Of a DNA stretch of 64,000 bases, positions 8,148 through 18,112 are shown piece by piece; the stretch's first letter is position 1; every line of letters begins with the position of its first letter. The notes beneath the pieces were generated by a model that did not search any database, had not been told where the DNA came from, and was given only the letters and a program-made list of their open reading frames with translations. Source of the stretch: Acidimicrobiales bacterium (lineage in GTDB: Bacteria > Actinomycetota > Acidimicrobiia > Acidimicrobiales > MedAcidi-G1). Position numbers and translations under genes: made by a program. The DNA is taken from NCBI GenBank assembly GCA_014239855.1, contig JAAZXY010000002.1:90553-154552 (forward strand). The letters run 5' to 3'.

Positions 8148-8361
8148 GTCTCTTGCTCTTTTTTCGGTGTGGTCCGACGGCCGTCGTCCGGAATCCTCCG
8201 GGGGCTCGTCGAAGCTGTTGTTGTGTCTGACCTGCACCTTCGGCAACTTCCTGCGAAAGTTACCCACCGGTAGGTCGATGCACTGATTCTGGGGCCGGGA
8301 CCACGCGAATCCACGGCGACTGTGGTCACAGGTGACCCCGGTCGCACCCCGGAACCCGCCG

Positions 8362-9894
8362 TCAGGAACCGAGGACGATCATCCCTCCGGGCAACGCCAG
8401 GTGGTCGGAGAGTTCCTGCTCGTCGGTGGCCATCCGCCAGTCCAGGAGGGCCGACGCGTACCGGCCCATGGCCGGATGGTCGGCCAACGGTCGCTGCTCC
8501 CCCGGATCATCATCGAGGTCGAAATAGATCGGGGACAGACCGGCGAAGTGGACGTACTTGCCCCGATGGTCCCGGTGCACCGCCAGGTTGCACCGGTGGG
8601 CCGGCACGTCGACCAACCCTTCGGCACCCACCCACGCCCGGAAGTCGAACTCCCAGTGCACCGCGGTCCGCCAATCATCGGGCGCGCCGCCATCGGCCAC
8701 CGAACCGTCGAGGAAGGGTCGCAGCGACCGGCCCTGGCACTGGCGGGGCACCTCGACCCCCGCCAGGTCGAGCACCGTGGGCATCACGTCGATGTTCTCG
8801 GTGAAGCCCTCGACCACCCGGCCCTCCGCGGCCGACGCCGTTGAGCCCGCGGTGACCGTCGCCGCCGGGGCCCGGACGATCAGGGGGATGTGGAACGACT
8901 GGTCGTGGAAGCCCAGCTTCGACATGAGGTCGTGGTCGCCCAGCATCTCTCCGTGGTCCGAGGTCACCACCACGACGGTCTCGTCGGTGGCCCCCAGATC
9001 ATCCAACGCGGCGAGGAGGCGACCGACCTGATCGTCGACCTCGGCCATCATCCCGTAGTAGGTGGCCCGCACCTGTCGGAGATCGAGGTCGTCGGCCGGT
9101 GGTCGGTAGGCACCGAAGCCGCGCGCCGCGGCCACGAACGGATGAGGGTCAGCCCCGTCATACCCCTCGTCGACCAGGGGATCGGGCACCGTCGCCGGGT
9201 CTACGAGGTCGTGGAAGGGGGCCGGCACCGTGAACGGCGGGTGGGGTCGGTAGATCGAGGCGTGGACGAACCACGGGTCACCGACGTCGTCCAACCGGGC
9301 CAGTTCATCGATCACCTCCCCCACCAGGAACGCCGTCTCGGTCTCATCTGCGGCGAACGGGGGAGGCGGCCACGAGGCTCCACGACCCTCGGGGACGGCC
9401 ATGTCGTCACGAGGTCGCAGGAACCGGTCGCGGTCCGACACGTCGTGACCCCGGGCCTCCAACCACCGGTACCAGGGCTCACGATGTTCGGGAAGGTCCA
9501 GACCCACCCGGAACCCGGGCAGCGGCCCCTCGTAGTCCCCGAGCCTCGGGTCGTCGGCCGGCACCGTGCGCGGGTCGACCGTGGTGTCGGTGTGGCCGAA
9601 CAACACCGGGTCGTACCCGGCGTCCCGCATGGCCAGCGCCACATTGGTGAAGCGGGCATCCAGCGGGGTGCCGTTCAGGACCGACCGGTGCACGTGCTGG
9701 TAGGTACCGGTCAGCAGGCTGGCCCGGCTGGGCCCACAGGGCGCGGCCTGGGCGAAGTGCGAGGTGAAGCGCACCCCCTCGGCGGCCAGCCGGTCCAGGT
9801 TCGGGGTGGACACCGATGGGTGGCCGGCCGATGACAGGCAGTCACCTCGCCACTGGTCCAGGGTCACCAGCAGGACGTTGGGTCGTCGCATCAT
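8362..9894 (-). CDS. Sulfatase-superfamily hydrolase, phosphonate monoester hydrolase-like
   Basis: This 510-residue alkaline-phosphatase-superfamily enzyme has the N-terminal metal site (LLVTLDQWRGDCL). Its C-x-P-S-R type sulfatase signature APCGPSRASLLTG places the residue converted to formylglycine at about Cys53. The second metal segment is TSDHGEMLGDHDLMSK. Details near the signature (a TPLDARFTN-like stretch, then YDPVLFGHTDTT and VDPRT) and the overall length fit the phosphonate/phosphodiester monoester hydrolase branch better than choline or aryl sulfatases, though specificity is not certain. There is no signal peptide, so it is cytosolic. The formylglycine-generating enzyme is not in the window. 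GGAAGG precedes the paired ATGs at 9891/9894. Confidence 0.85.
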   Translation of the reverse strand: MMRRPNVLLVTLDQWRGDCLSSAGHPSVSTPNLDRLAAEGVRFTSHFAQAAPCGPSRASLLTGTYQHVHRSVLNGTPLDARFTNVALAMRDAGYDPVLFGHTDTTVDPRTVPADDPRLGDYEGPLPGFRVGLDLPEHREPWYRWLEARGHDVSDRDRFLRPRDDMAVPEGRGASWPPPPFAADETETAFLVGEVIDELARLDDVGDPWFVHASIYRPHPPFTVPAPFHDLVDPATVPDPLVDEGYDGADPHPFVAAARGFGAYRPPADDLDLRQVRATYYGMMAEVDDQVGRLLAALDDLGATDETVVVVTSDHGEMLGDHDLMSKLGFHDQSFHIPLIVRAPAATVTAGSTASAAEGRVVEGFTENIDVMPTVLDLAGVEVPRQCQGRSLRPFLDGSVADGGAPDDWRTAVHWEFDFRAWVGAEGLVDVPAHRCNLAVHRDHRGKYVHFAGLSPIYFDLDDDPGEQRPLADHPAMGRYASALLDWRMATDEQELSDHLALPGGMIVLGS

Positions 9895-9988
9895 TCCGCA
9901 TCCTTCCAGCCCGCCCGTCTCGCGACGGGACATCCCGGGAGCGCGCCGGGGCGCAGGCCGGGTGCTCCGCCACCACTAACGTCCGGCG

Positions 9989-10921
9989 ATGGTCAGGACA
10001 CCCACCTTGCGGTCCCCCTTCGCCCGGATCCCCCGATCCGGTCGCCCCCTCGGGCTGCTCCTGGCCTTCACCGGGATGTTCCTGGTCTCGTCCGACGCCC
10101 TCCTGGTCCGGGTGGCCGAACGTGACTCGGAGGTGGACGGATGGACCATCGCCTTCATGGTCGGGGTCTTCTCGTCCCCCGTGGCCTGGAGCCTGGCCGC
10201 CCGCAACATCGGTCGTGGCCTGGGGCGGGAGCTGGTCCGATGGCGACGCCCGCTCCTGGTGACCGGGATACTTAGCGCGGTCGGCACCACGGCGTTCCTG
10301 ACCGCGGTGACCCTGACCGCGGCATCCAACGTGGTGGCCATCATCGCCTCGGGTCCCATCTTCGCCGCCGTCCTGGCCCGTATCGCCCTCCATGAACGCA
10401 CCTCGAGGCGTACCTGGCGGGCCATCGCCCTGACCCTGATCGGCATCGTGGTCATCGTCGGCGGGTCGATGGCCGGCGGAGGCATCGCCGGCGACCTGGT
10501 GGCCCTGTTGGCCATCATGAGCTTCGCCATCAACCTCGTGATCTGGCGCCGATACCCCGACCTGCCCCGGACCCTGGTGGTCGCCGTCGCCGCCAGCTGC
10601 ATCTTCCTGATGACCGCCATCCCCGCCGACCCGTCGCTCCTCGACCGCCGGGCCCTGCTGGCCACCCTGGCCATGGGTGGCTTCTTCGGACCCATTGCCC
10701 GGCTGTGCATGTCGACGGCCACCCGCCATGCACCGCCCGCTGAGGTCAGCCTCTTCACTCCGGTGGAGACGATCGCCGCGTCGATGTGGGTGTGGCTGTG
10801 GTTCGACGAGGTGCCGGCCACCCCGACGTTCATCGGCGGCGCCATCGTGGTCGTCGCGGTGTTCTACGGACTGACCGGTCCAGCCCGCGAGGTCGACCCC
10901 GAACCACCGAGACAGGCATGA
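9989..10921 (+). CDS. EamA/DMT-family transporter
   Basis: The 310-residue protein has about ten hydrophobic segments in two EamA repeats, the first ending near residue 155 and the second starting with GDLVALLAIMSFAINLVIW. DMT exporters of this type move metabolites or amino acids outward across the inner membrane; the substrate cannot be read from sequence. A basic N-terminus faces the cytosol. It overlaps the next gene by four bases (ATGA), implying co-translation with the YbaK-like deacylase. It is divergent from the sulfatase-like gene with about 95 bases between. Confidence 0.85.
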   Translation: MVRTPTLRSPFARIPRSGRPLGLLLAFTGMFLVSSDALLVRVAERDSEVDGWTIAFMVGVFSSPVAWSLAARNIGRGLGRELVRWRRPLLVTGILSAVGTTAFLTAVTLTAASNVVAIIASGPIFAAVLARIALHERTSRRTWRAIALTLIGIVVIVGGSMAGGGIAGDLVALLAIMSFAINLVIWRRYPDLPRTLVVAVAASCIFLMTAIPADPSLLDRRALLATLAMGGFFGPIARLCMSTATRHAPPAEVSLFTPVETIAASMWVWLWFDEVPATPTFIGGAIVVVAVFYGLTGPAREVDPEPPRQA

Positions 10922-11463
10922 CTTCCCACGACCCCGTCTCTGGACCCATGCCAGATCCGGTGTTCGACCAGTTGGCCGCCCTCGGCATCGACCACGAGGT
11001 CATGGCGTGTGACCCGGCGCTGGCCGACACGGCCGACTTCTGTGCCGCCTACGGCATCGACCCCGCCGACTCGGCCAACGCCATCCTGGTGGCCGGCAAG
11101 GCCCGCGAAGGCGAGGACCGGCCCTTCGCCCTCTGTCTGGTGCTGGCCACCCACCGCCTCGACGTCAACGGCACGGTCCGCAAGCGCCTGGGTTCCCGCA
11201 AGGCCTCGTTCGCCGGAGCCGACGAGACGGCGGCCATGACCGGCATGCAGATCGGCGGCGTGACCCCGTTCGGCCTGCCCGACGGCTGCACCGTGCCCAT
11301 CTGGATCGACGCCGACGTGATGGCCCGGGACCGGGTGGTGGTCGGTGGCGGTTCACGCGACCGCAAGCTGCTGCTGCCACCGGTCGGACTGCTGGCCCTC
11401 CCGGGCGCCGAGGCGGTCCAGGACCTGGCGCGACCCTTGCCACCACCACAGCCGGAAACCTGA
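10918..11463 (+). CDS. YbaK/EbsC-family aminoacyl-tRNA deacylase
   Basis: The 181-residue product matches the YbaK/ProX family, which hydrolyses mischarged aminoacyl-tRNAs in trans. Diagnostic segments are NAILVAGKA, the catalytic-lysine region RKRLGSRKASFAGADE, and GGVTPFGLPDG with the invariant glycines and proline, followed by VVVGGGSRDRKLLLPP. The start ATG overlaps the stop of the DMT transporter gene. The protein is a little longer than E. coli YbaK, with an N-terminal extension and a Pro-rich tail. Substrate (Cys-tRNA(Pro) or another) is not decided. Confidence 0.85.
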   Translation: MTSHDPVSGPMPDPVFDQLAALGIDHEVMACDPALADTADFCAAYGIDPADSANAILVAGKAREGEDRPFALCLVLATHRLDVNGTVRKRLGSRKASFAGADETAAMTGMQIGGVTPFGLPDGCTVPIWIDADVMARDRVVVGGGSRDRKLLLPPVGLLALPGAEAVQDLARPLPPPQPET

Positions 11464-11501
11464 CCTTCAGACGACTGTTCGGGGGCCTCGCTGGCCGCCC
11501 C

Positions 11502-11846
11502 TCAGGAACGCGCCAGGTGTCGGGCCAGGGCGTCACGGGCGCTGCCCGGAGGCGCCTCGTCGATCAGGTGGCGCACAGTCTCGTCACGCCCCAGAGCGAT
11601 CAACAGGTCGGCGGCCATGGTGTCCACCACGCACAGGAGGTCCAGTCGGGTGCCCTCGGTGAGCGGATCGGCAATCAGCCCGTCGATCGACGGACCGGCC
11701 GACAACTCGGCCCGGACCAACTTGACGGCTGCAGCCTCCAGTTCGTCGAGCGCATCCAGCGCCCGCATGACCTGGGTGGCCTGACCTCTGGGAAGTAGGC
11801 CTGCCTCCTCAAACCCATCGGCAGCCTGCTGGTCATCGTTCGACAC
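11502..11846 (-). CDS. Hypothetical helical protein
   Basis: The protein is about 114 residues, rich in Ala, Leu, Asp and Glu, and predicted largely helical, with segments VMRALDALDELEAAAVKLVRAEL and LLCVVDTMAADLLIALGRDETVRHLIDEA. No motif or signal peptide is seen and I do not recognise a family. I place the start at the GTG at 11846; an ATG at 11870 would add eight residues and neither has a good ribosome site. It is convergent with ybaK and divergent from the MazG-like gene. Confidence 0.5.
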   Translation of the reverse strand: MSNDDQQAADGFEEAGLLPRGQATQVMRALDALDELEAAAVKLVRAELSAGPSIDGLIADPLTEGTRLDLLCVVDTMAADLLIALGRDETVRHLIDEAPPGSARDALARHLARS

Positions 11847-11923
11847 CCGGGGAGTGTGGATCGAACACACGCGCGACCGGTGGATGCCCCCTGACCTGCA
11901 CGGCGACCGGTACCGTCCGCTTC

Positions 11924-12175
11924 GTGGAACTCGCCGAGGTGCAGTCGCTCATGGAAGACCTGTACGGCGAGGCCGACCGGGCCCGCGGCATTCCGGCCAC
12001 CGTGGCCTGGCTGTGCGAGGAACTCGGCGAGCTGGCCCAGGCCACCCGCAAGGGCACGACCGACCAGCAACTCCACGAGTTGGGCGACGTGCTGGCCTGG
12101 CTGTCCAGCCTGGCCAATCAACTGGACCTGTCGCTTGACGAGGCGATGGCCCGTTACGTCACGGACCCGCCCTGA
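11924..12175 (+). CDS. MazG-like nucleotide pyrophosphohydrolase
   Basis: An 83-residue all-alpha protein of the MazG/dUTPase superfamily. The metal-binding EELGELAQA motif and the second acidic segment ELGDVLAWLSSLANQL match single-domain MazG proteins, which hydrolyse non-canonical NTPs to NMP and pyrophosphate. The GTG start at 11924 gives MELAEVQSLMEDLY, the usual opening helix. It is monocistronic and convergent with asd. Typical substrates cannot be assigned. Confidence 0.8.
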   Translation: MELAEVQSLMEDLYGEADRARGIPATVAWLCEELGELAQATRKGTTDQQLHELGDVLAWLSSLANQLDLSLDEAMARYVTDPP

Positions 12176-12209
12176 CCCGACGGGCCTGAACCCACCGGCC
12201 GGGTCCGGA

Positions 12210-13304
<1,095 letters not shown>

Positions 13305-14012
13305 CTATTCGGCGGCGGGGGCGAAGAGGTCGGCCATCGACTCCATGATCGGGAAGCCACGCCCGCAGGAACCGTCCACGAAGGCCCCCAGCCGCCGGGC
13401 CGAGAGGTCCAACTCGTGGGCGTCGACCACCGGCGAGTCGAGGACGTAGGTGAAGACCAGGGCCTGGAGGCGGGGCATGGTCACCGTGTCGGGATCCAGA
13501 CGGTCCAGCTGGATCCCCAGATCGGCGTACACCCGGTTCAGCAGGCCCACGTCGGCTCGGAGTTCGGCCGGCACCCGGTTGTTGGTCCATGCCAGGAGAT
13601 TGCGGGTGGCCAGCAACAGGGCGTGCTGGCTGCGCGGGTCCAGGAGACCGTCGTCCGGCAGCACCCTCTCCACCTCGAGGATCAACTCGCCGGACTCCAC
13701 GGCCAGTTCGGCACAGAATCCGGTGGCCGCCTCGGGGATCGGACCGCCAGCCAGCGAGGTGGTCGGTGCCGGCTCGGGTTGTGCCGACGTGCTCGGGACC
13801 GGCACCACGGTGGTCGAGGCCGACACCATCGAGGTCGGAGACCCCGTGCCTGAGGGGGCCACGGTGCTGCCCGGCACCGATGGCACGACGGTGATGTCAC
13901 CAGCGTCCGTCGACGTCCCACCACAGGCCGAGGCCACCAGACCCGTCACCGCCACCAGGAGTGGCACCGCGAACCGTGCGACGGACCGGTTCGGCCCGCC
14001 ACCTCCCGGCAT
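13305..14012 (-). CDS. Hypothetical lipoprotein
   Basis: This 235-residue protein has an N-terminal lipoprotein signal ending in the lipobox VASAC (Cys about residue 29), a Thr/Ser/Pro-rich linker of about 55 residues, and a helical domain of about 130 residues (from about ATGFCAELAVES). The ATG at 14012 shares its A with the TGA stop of the upstream gene (TGATG), so translation is coupled to 14012-15124. I do not recognise the family. Both proteins carry an early cysteine in the mature part and a late one, suggesting a disulfide-stabilised extracytoplasmic fold. Confidence 0.7.
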   Translation of the reverse strand: MPGGGGPNRSVARFAVPLLVAVTGLVASACGGTSTDAGDITVVPSVPGSTVAPSGTGSPTSMVSASTTVVPVPSTSAQPEPAPTTSLAGGPIPEAATGFCAELAVESGELILEVERVLPDDGLLDPRSQHALLLATRNLLAWTNNRVPAELRADVGLLNRVYADLGIQLDRLDPDTVTMPRLQALVFTYVLDSPVVDAHELDLSARRLGAFVDGSCGRGFPIMESMADLFAPAAE

Positions 14013-15124
14013 CAGACCCCCATGCCGGTCAGCAGGTCGAACAACATCGACGACGAATCACCACAGGTGTCCACCGTCCAGTCCCGCAGGCGGGACGCCG
14101 CCGCTTCCACCTCGTCCATGTCGGCCTCCAGGTCCGCGGCGATGCGCGCCATCATCCCCAGGAAGGCGGCCATCCGTGCCTCATCGGCCGCGGGGTCGGC
14201 CGCCGGGTCGCCCGCGGCATCCTCCTCGGCCATTTCAGCCAGATCAGCGAGGGCCTCGGCCATCAGGGTCCCGATCCGCCCGGTGGTCTCGCGTACCAAC
14301 TCGGCATCGCCCCGCAGATCGGGGGGAACCTCGTCAACCAGCCAGGCGAACACCTCGTCGGTCACCCGGAACACAGCCACCAGAGCGAACGGATCCGGCT
14401 CGTCGCCCTCCTCAGGCTCCATGTCCATGAGAGTGGCCATCATCTGACCGAGGCGTTCGGCCAGACCGGCACACACCGCCGGCGCATCGGCCGACACGCC
14501 CAACATGGCCTCGGTGGAGCACCGGATCATGTTGGCCATCACCGGGGTGTCCAACAACAGGTCCATGGCCTCGTCGTCGTCGAGGTCCACCGCGCCGGAC
14601 TCGAAACGGGCCTGCAGAAAAGGAACCAGGTCCTCAGCCGTCACACCCTCGAGCAGGCATTCGGGCTCAATGGGCGGCGCGTCGGGATCGGCAGCCAGTG
14701 ACTGACCAATGCCCAGGCTCACCACGGAGACCACCAGGTCACAGTCCCCGAGGGCGGCCACGGCCAGGGACGCCTGGTCGGGACGGGGACCGTTGCGGGT
14801 CAGGGCCACCACCTCGGCCGGATCCATCTCGGCCAGCAGACGGTCGGCCACGCACCCCAGGTCGGCCTCGGTGAGACCCTCGAGGATCGGTGCGGCGGCC
14901 GCCACGTCGGAGACGAAGCCACTACGGGCCTCATCCGACGAGACCGTGGTGGTCGACACCTCCAGCATCGTGGTCGACACCGCCTCGCTGGTACCGGTCT
15001 CGGCCGGGTTGGATGCAGTATCGGCGGCAGTCCCGGCGGGTGCGGCACCCGAGCCACAGGCCGAGAGCACCAGCACCGCGCTGAAGAGAAGACCGGCGAT
15101 CGCCGATCGTGGATTGGTCGTCAT
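14012..15124 (-). CDS. Hypothetical lipoprotein
   Basis: The 370-residue protein begins with a signal and the lipobox LSAC (Cys23). A low-complexity Ala/Thr linker and a helical, acidic domain follow, with several cysteines (TEADLGCVADRLL, ALGDCDLVVS, EPECLLEGV, IRCSTEAML, DAPAVCAGL, VDTCGDSSS). The end contains an acidic ADPAADPAADEA stretch. The cysteine spacing suggests repeated small helical units of the type LTEADLGCVADRLL. It lies 90 bases downstream of lysC and overlaps the next lipoprotein gene by one base. The function is unknown. Confidence 0.72.
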   Translation of the reverse strand: MTTNPRSAIAGLLFSAVLVLSACGSGAAPAGTAADTASNPAETGTSEAVSTTMLEVSTTTVSSDEARSGFVSDVAAAAPILEGLTEADLGCVADRLLAEMDPAEVVALTRNGPRPDQASLAVAALGDCDLVVSVVSLGIGQSLAADPDAPPIEPECLLEGVTAEDLVPFLQARFESGAVDLDDDEAMDLLLDTPVMANMIRCSTEAMLGVSADAPAVCAGLAERLGQMMATLMDMEPEEGDEPDPFALVAVFRVTDEVFAWLVDEVPPDLRGDAELVRETTGRIGTLMAEALADLAEMAEEDAAGDPAADPAADEARMAAFLGMMARIAADLEADMDEVEAAASRLRDWTVDTCGDSSSMLFDLLTGMGV

Positions 15125-15214
15125 GGGAACCCCTTCAGGTTCGTCTGTTCACCGGGGAAGATGGCCGCCCAGCGGGCAAAGGTTCAAAAGGTGAGAGGGA
15201 TCGGAGGACGGGAC

Positions 15215-16432
15215 TCAGGCCTCGGCCAACCCGAAGGCCTCGTGCAGGGACCGGACCGCGTCCTCGACCCGCTCGCCGTCGACCACGCAACTCACCCGGA
15301 TGGCCGACGTGGAGATCATCTGGATGTTCACCCCGGCGGCGGCCAACGTCTCGAACATGGTGGCGGCCACACCGGGATTTGACCGCATGCCGGCACCCAC
15401 CACGCTCACCCGGGCGATCGAGTCGTCCGACGTCACGCCGCCCGCTCCGACCTCGGTGGCCAGGCGCTGCGTGTGTTCCACGGCTCGCGCCAGATCGGCG
15501 TGAGGCACGGTGAACGAGATGTCGGTCACGCCATGGTCGGACACGTTCTGCACGATCATGTCCACGTTCACCTCGAGGTCGGCCAACGCACGGAACACCG
15601 TGGCTGCCACCCCGGGCTGGTCGGGCACGCCGGCCAACGTCATCTTGGCCTCGGACGTGTCGTGGGTGACCGCCGAGACAATGGCCTGTTCCATGTCGGG
15701 TACCTCCTCGTCGACCCACGTCCCCTCCTGCCAGGTGAAGGCGGAACGGACGTGGAGGCGCACCCCGTGGGTGCGTGCGTATTCAACCGACCGCATGGCC
15801 GGCTTGGGACAACCGGTGGCCGTCATCTCCAACAACTCGTCGAACGAGATGGCGGGCATTCGCCGGGCCGTCGGCACGACCCGGGGGTCGGTGGTGTACA
15901 CCCCGGTCACATCGGTGTACAGCTCGCACGCGTCGGCGCCGAGGGCGTGGGCGATGGCCACCGCCGTGGTGTCGGACCCGCCACGACCCAGAAAGGTCAC
16001 GTCGTTGTCGGTCGAGACGCCCTGGGAGCCTCCGATGACCGGCACCCGACCGGCATCCAGCGACGCCCGTACCCGATCGGGCCGGACGTCGACGATCTTG
16101 GCGTTCTGGTGGTTGGTGTCGGTCAGGAAGCCGGCCTGGCTGCCGGTGAACGACTCGGAATCCACACCGATGTGGTGCAGGGCCATGCACACCAGTGCCA
16201 TGGCCTTGCGTTCGCCGGCCGTGATGAGCATGTCCATCTCCCGGCCGGGGTGGACGATCGACACCTCGCCGGCCAGGCGCAGCAACTCGTCGGTCTCCTT
16301 GCCCATGGCCGAGACCACGAGCACCACCTGATCGCCGCGCCGCACGGTGCGGGCGACGTGATCGGCCACCTCGCGCATGCGATCCGCATCCGCGACCGAG
16401 GTGCCTCCGAACTTCTGGACGACGAGTGCCAC
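15215..16432 (-). CDS. lysC: Aspartate kinase
   Basis: LysC phosphorylates aspartate at the entry to the aspartate-family amino-acid and diaminopimelate pathway. The 405-residue protein has the KFGGTSV motif at residues 7-13, the substrate segment GRGGSDTTAVAIAHAL, and two C-terminal ACT domains (from about residue 265), which normally mediate feedback inhibition by lysine and/or threonine. An internal start for the separate beta subunit, common in Actinobacteria, would be expected near the ACT region but I cannot place it reliably. No lysine riboswitch is apparent in the 133 bases upstream. Confidence 0.95.
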   Translation of the reverse strand: MALVVQKFGGTSVADADRMREVADHVARTVRRGDQVVLVVSAMGKETDELLRLAGEVSIVHPGREMDMLITAGERKAMALVCMALHHIGVDSESFTGSQAGFLTDTNHQNAKIVDVRPDRVRASLDAGRVPVIGGSQGVSTDNDVTFLGRGGSDTTAVAIAHALGADACELYTDVTGVYTTDPRVVPTARRMPAISFDELLEMTATGCPKPAMRSVEYARTHGVRLHVRSAFTWQEGTWVDEEVPDMEQAIVSAVTHDTSEAKMTLAGVPDQPGVAATVFRALADLEVNVDMIVQNVSDHGVTDISFTVPHADLARAVEHTQRLATEVGAGGVTSDDSIARVSVVGAGMRSNPGVAATMFETLAAAGVNIQMISTSAIRVSCVVDGERVEDAVRSLHEAFGLAEA

Positions 16433-16530
16433 GGGGCTCCACGCTACCGGCGCGCCACGCGCCGACTGCTGCAGGTTCGGGCCCGGTTACCGGTCCAGTT
16501 CCCGGTCCGGTCGATCTGCTACCGGCCACC

Positions 16531-16562
16531 GTCGGTAGGGTGCCGCGTCGGTAGGGTGCCGC
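16531..16562. repeat. 16-bp tandem duplication upstream of the cyclophilin gene
   Basis: Two exact copies of GTCGGTAGGGTGCCGC stand directly before the start codon at 16566. No recognisable Shine-Dalgarno sequence lies in the usual window, so the duplication occupies the 5' leader. Confidence 0.9.
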
Positions 16563-16565
16563 CCC

Positions 16566-17378
16566 ATGGTCCAGAAGTCCCGACGTCCCAGTGCCCAGAG
16601 TCCCCGTTCCGGAGGACCCGGCCAGCAACGCTCGACCACCATCCGGGTGGTGGCCGGTGTGCTGGCCCTGATGATGGTGGGCAGCCTGGCCTTCGTGGTC
16701 GTGGGCACCGCCGGATCAGGAGGCGAGGATCAGGCGACCCCGCCGACCCTGCCCATCCCCGATGACTGCCCGGCCGAGGACAAGTCCGACGCCCCCCGGC
16801 TGGCCTTCACCAGCCGCCCCACCTGGTGCCTGTCCCCCGGGGCGAGTTACACCGCGGTCTTCAATACCACCGAGGGTGAGATCCGGGTCGCCCTGGACAA
16901 GGCCCGCACCCCGGAGACGGTCAACAACTTCGTGGTCCTCACCCGGTACGGGTACTACGACGCCACGATGCTGTTCCGCTTCGACCCGTCGATCGACATC
17001 ATCCAGGGCGGGGCACCGAACACCAACGACTGGTCCGATCGGGGACCCGGCTACACCATCCCCGACGAGGGCGGCGAGTTCCGGGCCACTGCCTCGGGAC
17101 AGCTCACCGGCCCCTTCACCTATGAGGCGGGTGACCTCGTGATGGCCCGCTCGGCCGGCCCCGACAGCTCGGGCGCCCAGTTCTTCTTCGCCACCGGCCC
17201 CCGCACCTCGCTGCTGGACGCCCAGGGCACCTACATCGTCTTCGGCCGGGCCGACGAGGCCGGCACGGCGGTGCTCCAGGCGATGATGGGGCTCTACGAG
17301 GTCGACGAGACCTCGCAGTACGGCGGTGGGCCGAGCCGCGACGTGATCGTCCGCTCGGTCACCATCGAAGCCGGCTGA
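16566..17378 (+). CDS. Membrane-anchored cyclophilin-type peptidyl-prolyl isomerase
   Basis: The 270-residue protein has a basic N-terminus, one membrane segment (about residues 26-48) and a short linker. An extracytoplasmic cyclophilin domain follows from about residue 90 (YTAVFNTTEGEIRVALD, TPETVNNFVVLTRYGYYD, then FRFDPSIDIIQGGAP and a GAQFFFATGP segment). Cyclophilins isomerise X-Pro bonds and assist folding of exported proteins. Two cysteines before the domain (DDCPAEDK and TWCLSPG) may pair. The usual FHR triad segment reads FRFDP, so a key catalytic arginine may be shifted or missing. It is divergent from lysC. Confidence 0.88.
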   Translation: MVQKSRRPSAQSPRSGGPGQQRSTTIRVVAGVLALMMVGSLAFVVVGTAGSGGEDQATPPTLPIPDDCPAEDKSDAPRLAFTSRPTWCLSPGASYTAVFNTTEGEIRVALDKARTPETVNNFVVLTRYGYYDATMLFRFDPSIDIIQGGAPNTNDWSDRGPGYTIPDEGGEFRATASGQLTGPFTYEAGDLVMARSAGPDSSGAQFFFATGPRTSLLDAQGTYIVFGRADEAGTAVLQAMMGLYEVDETSQYGGGPSRDVIVRSVTIEAG

Positions 17379-17419
17379 CCGTTCCCACCCGACGCCGCCC
17401 GACGTCAGCGAGCCGGACC

Positions 17420-18112
17420 GTGCCGATGCCCGGAACGCGTCCGCCCATCGAGCCGCCGCCCAGCACCTGGGCGTTCCCCCGGGCCGACACGGCCGATCCG
17501 AACGGCGTGGTCGGCGTCGGAGCCGATGTCGACCCCGGCACCCTGCTGACCGCCTACCGGTCGGGCCTGTTTCCCATGCCCGTGGAACCCGGTGGGCCCA
17601 TGGCCTGGTGGTCGCCCGACCCACGGGGCGTGCTGGAGCCGGGCGACCTGCGGGTGTCCCGGTCGCTGCGGCGGTCGCTGGACCGCTACGAGATCCGGGT
17701 CGACACGGCGTTCGCCGACGTGGTGGTGGCCTGTGCCGATCCCGCACGGGACCGGGGCTGGATCGACGAGCGCATCGCCGGGGCCTACACCGAACTCCAC
17801 CATCTGGGCTGGGCCCACTCCGTCGAGGCCTGGGACGAGAACGGTCTGGCCGGTGGTCTCTACGGGGTGGCCGTCGGGGGCCTGTTCGCCGGTGAGTCGA
17901 TGTTCCACCGTCGCACCGACGCCTCCAAGGTCGCCCTGCACGGCCTCGTCGAGCTCATGGGCACCGGGACCCATCGCCTGATCGACGTGCAGTGGTGCAC
18001 ACCGCATCTGGCACGTATGGGGGCCGGTGAGATGGACCGGGAGGACTATCTGGAGCGGCTGGCCGACCTGGCCACGGTGTCCGGCCCTCGCTGGCCGGAC
18101 CGGGCAACCTAG
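17420..18112 (+). CDS. aat: Leucyl/phenylalanyl-tRNA--protein transferase
   Basis: Aat adds Leu or Phe to N-terminal Arg/Lys of proteins, creating an N-degron for ClpAP. The 230-residue product has the family's segments FPRADTADPNGVVGVGADV, YRSGLFPMPVE, WWSPDPRGVL, the core GGLYGVAVGGLFAGESMFH and the C-terminal IDVQWCTPHL. Length fits the family. The gene's TAG stop and that of the convergent carboxylase epsilon gene fall in one palindromic CTAG. It follows the cyclophilin gene by 41 bases in the same direction. Confidence 0.93.
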   Translation: MPMPGTRPPIEPPPSTWAFPRADTADPNGVVGVGADVDPGTLLTAYRSGLFPMPVEPGGPMAWWSPDPRGVLEPGDLRVSRSLRRSLDRYEIRVDTAFADVVVACADPARDRGWIDERIAGAYTELHHLGWAHSVEAWDENGLAGGLYGVAVGGLFAGESMFHRRTDASKVALHGLVELMGTGTHRLIDVQWCTPHLARMGAGEMDREDYLERLADLATVSGPRWPDRAT

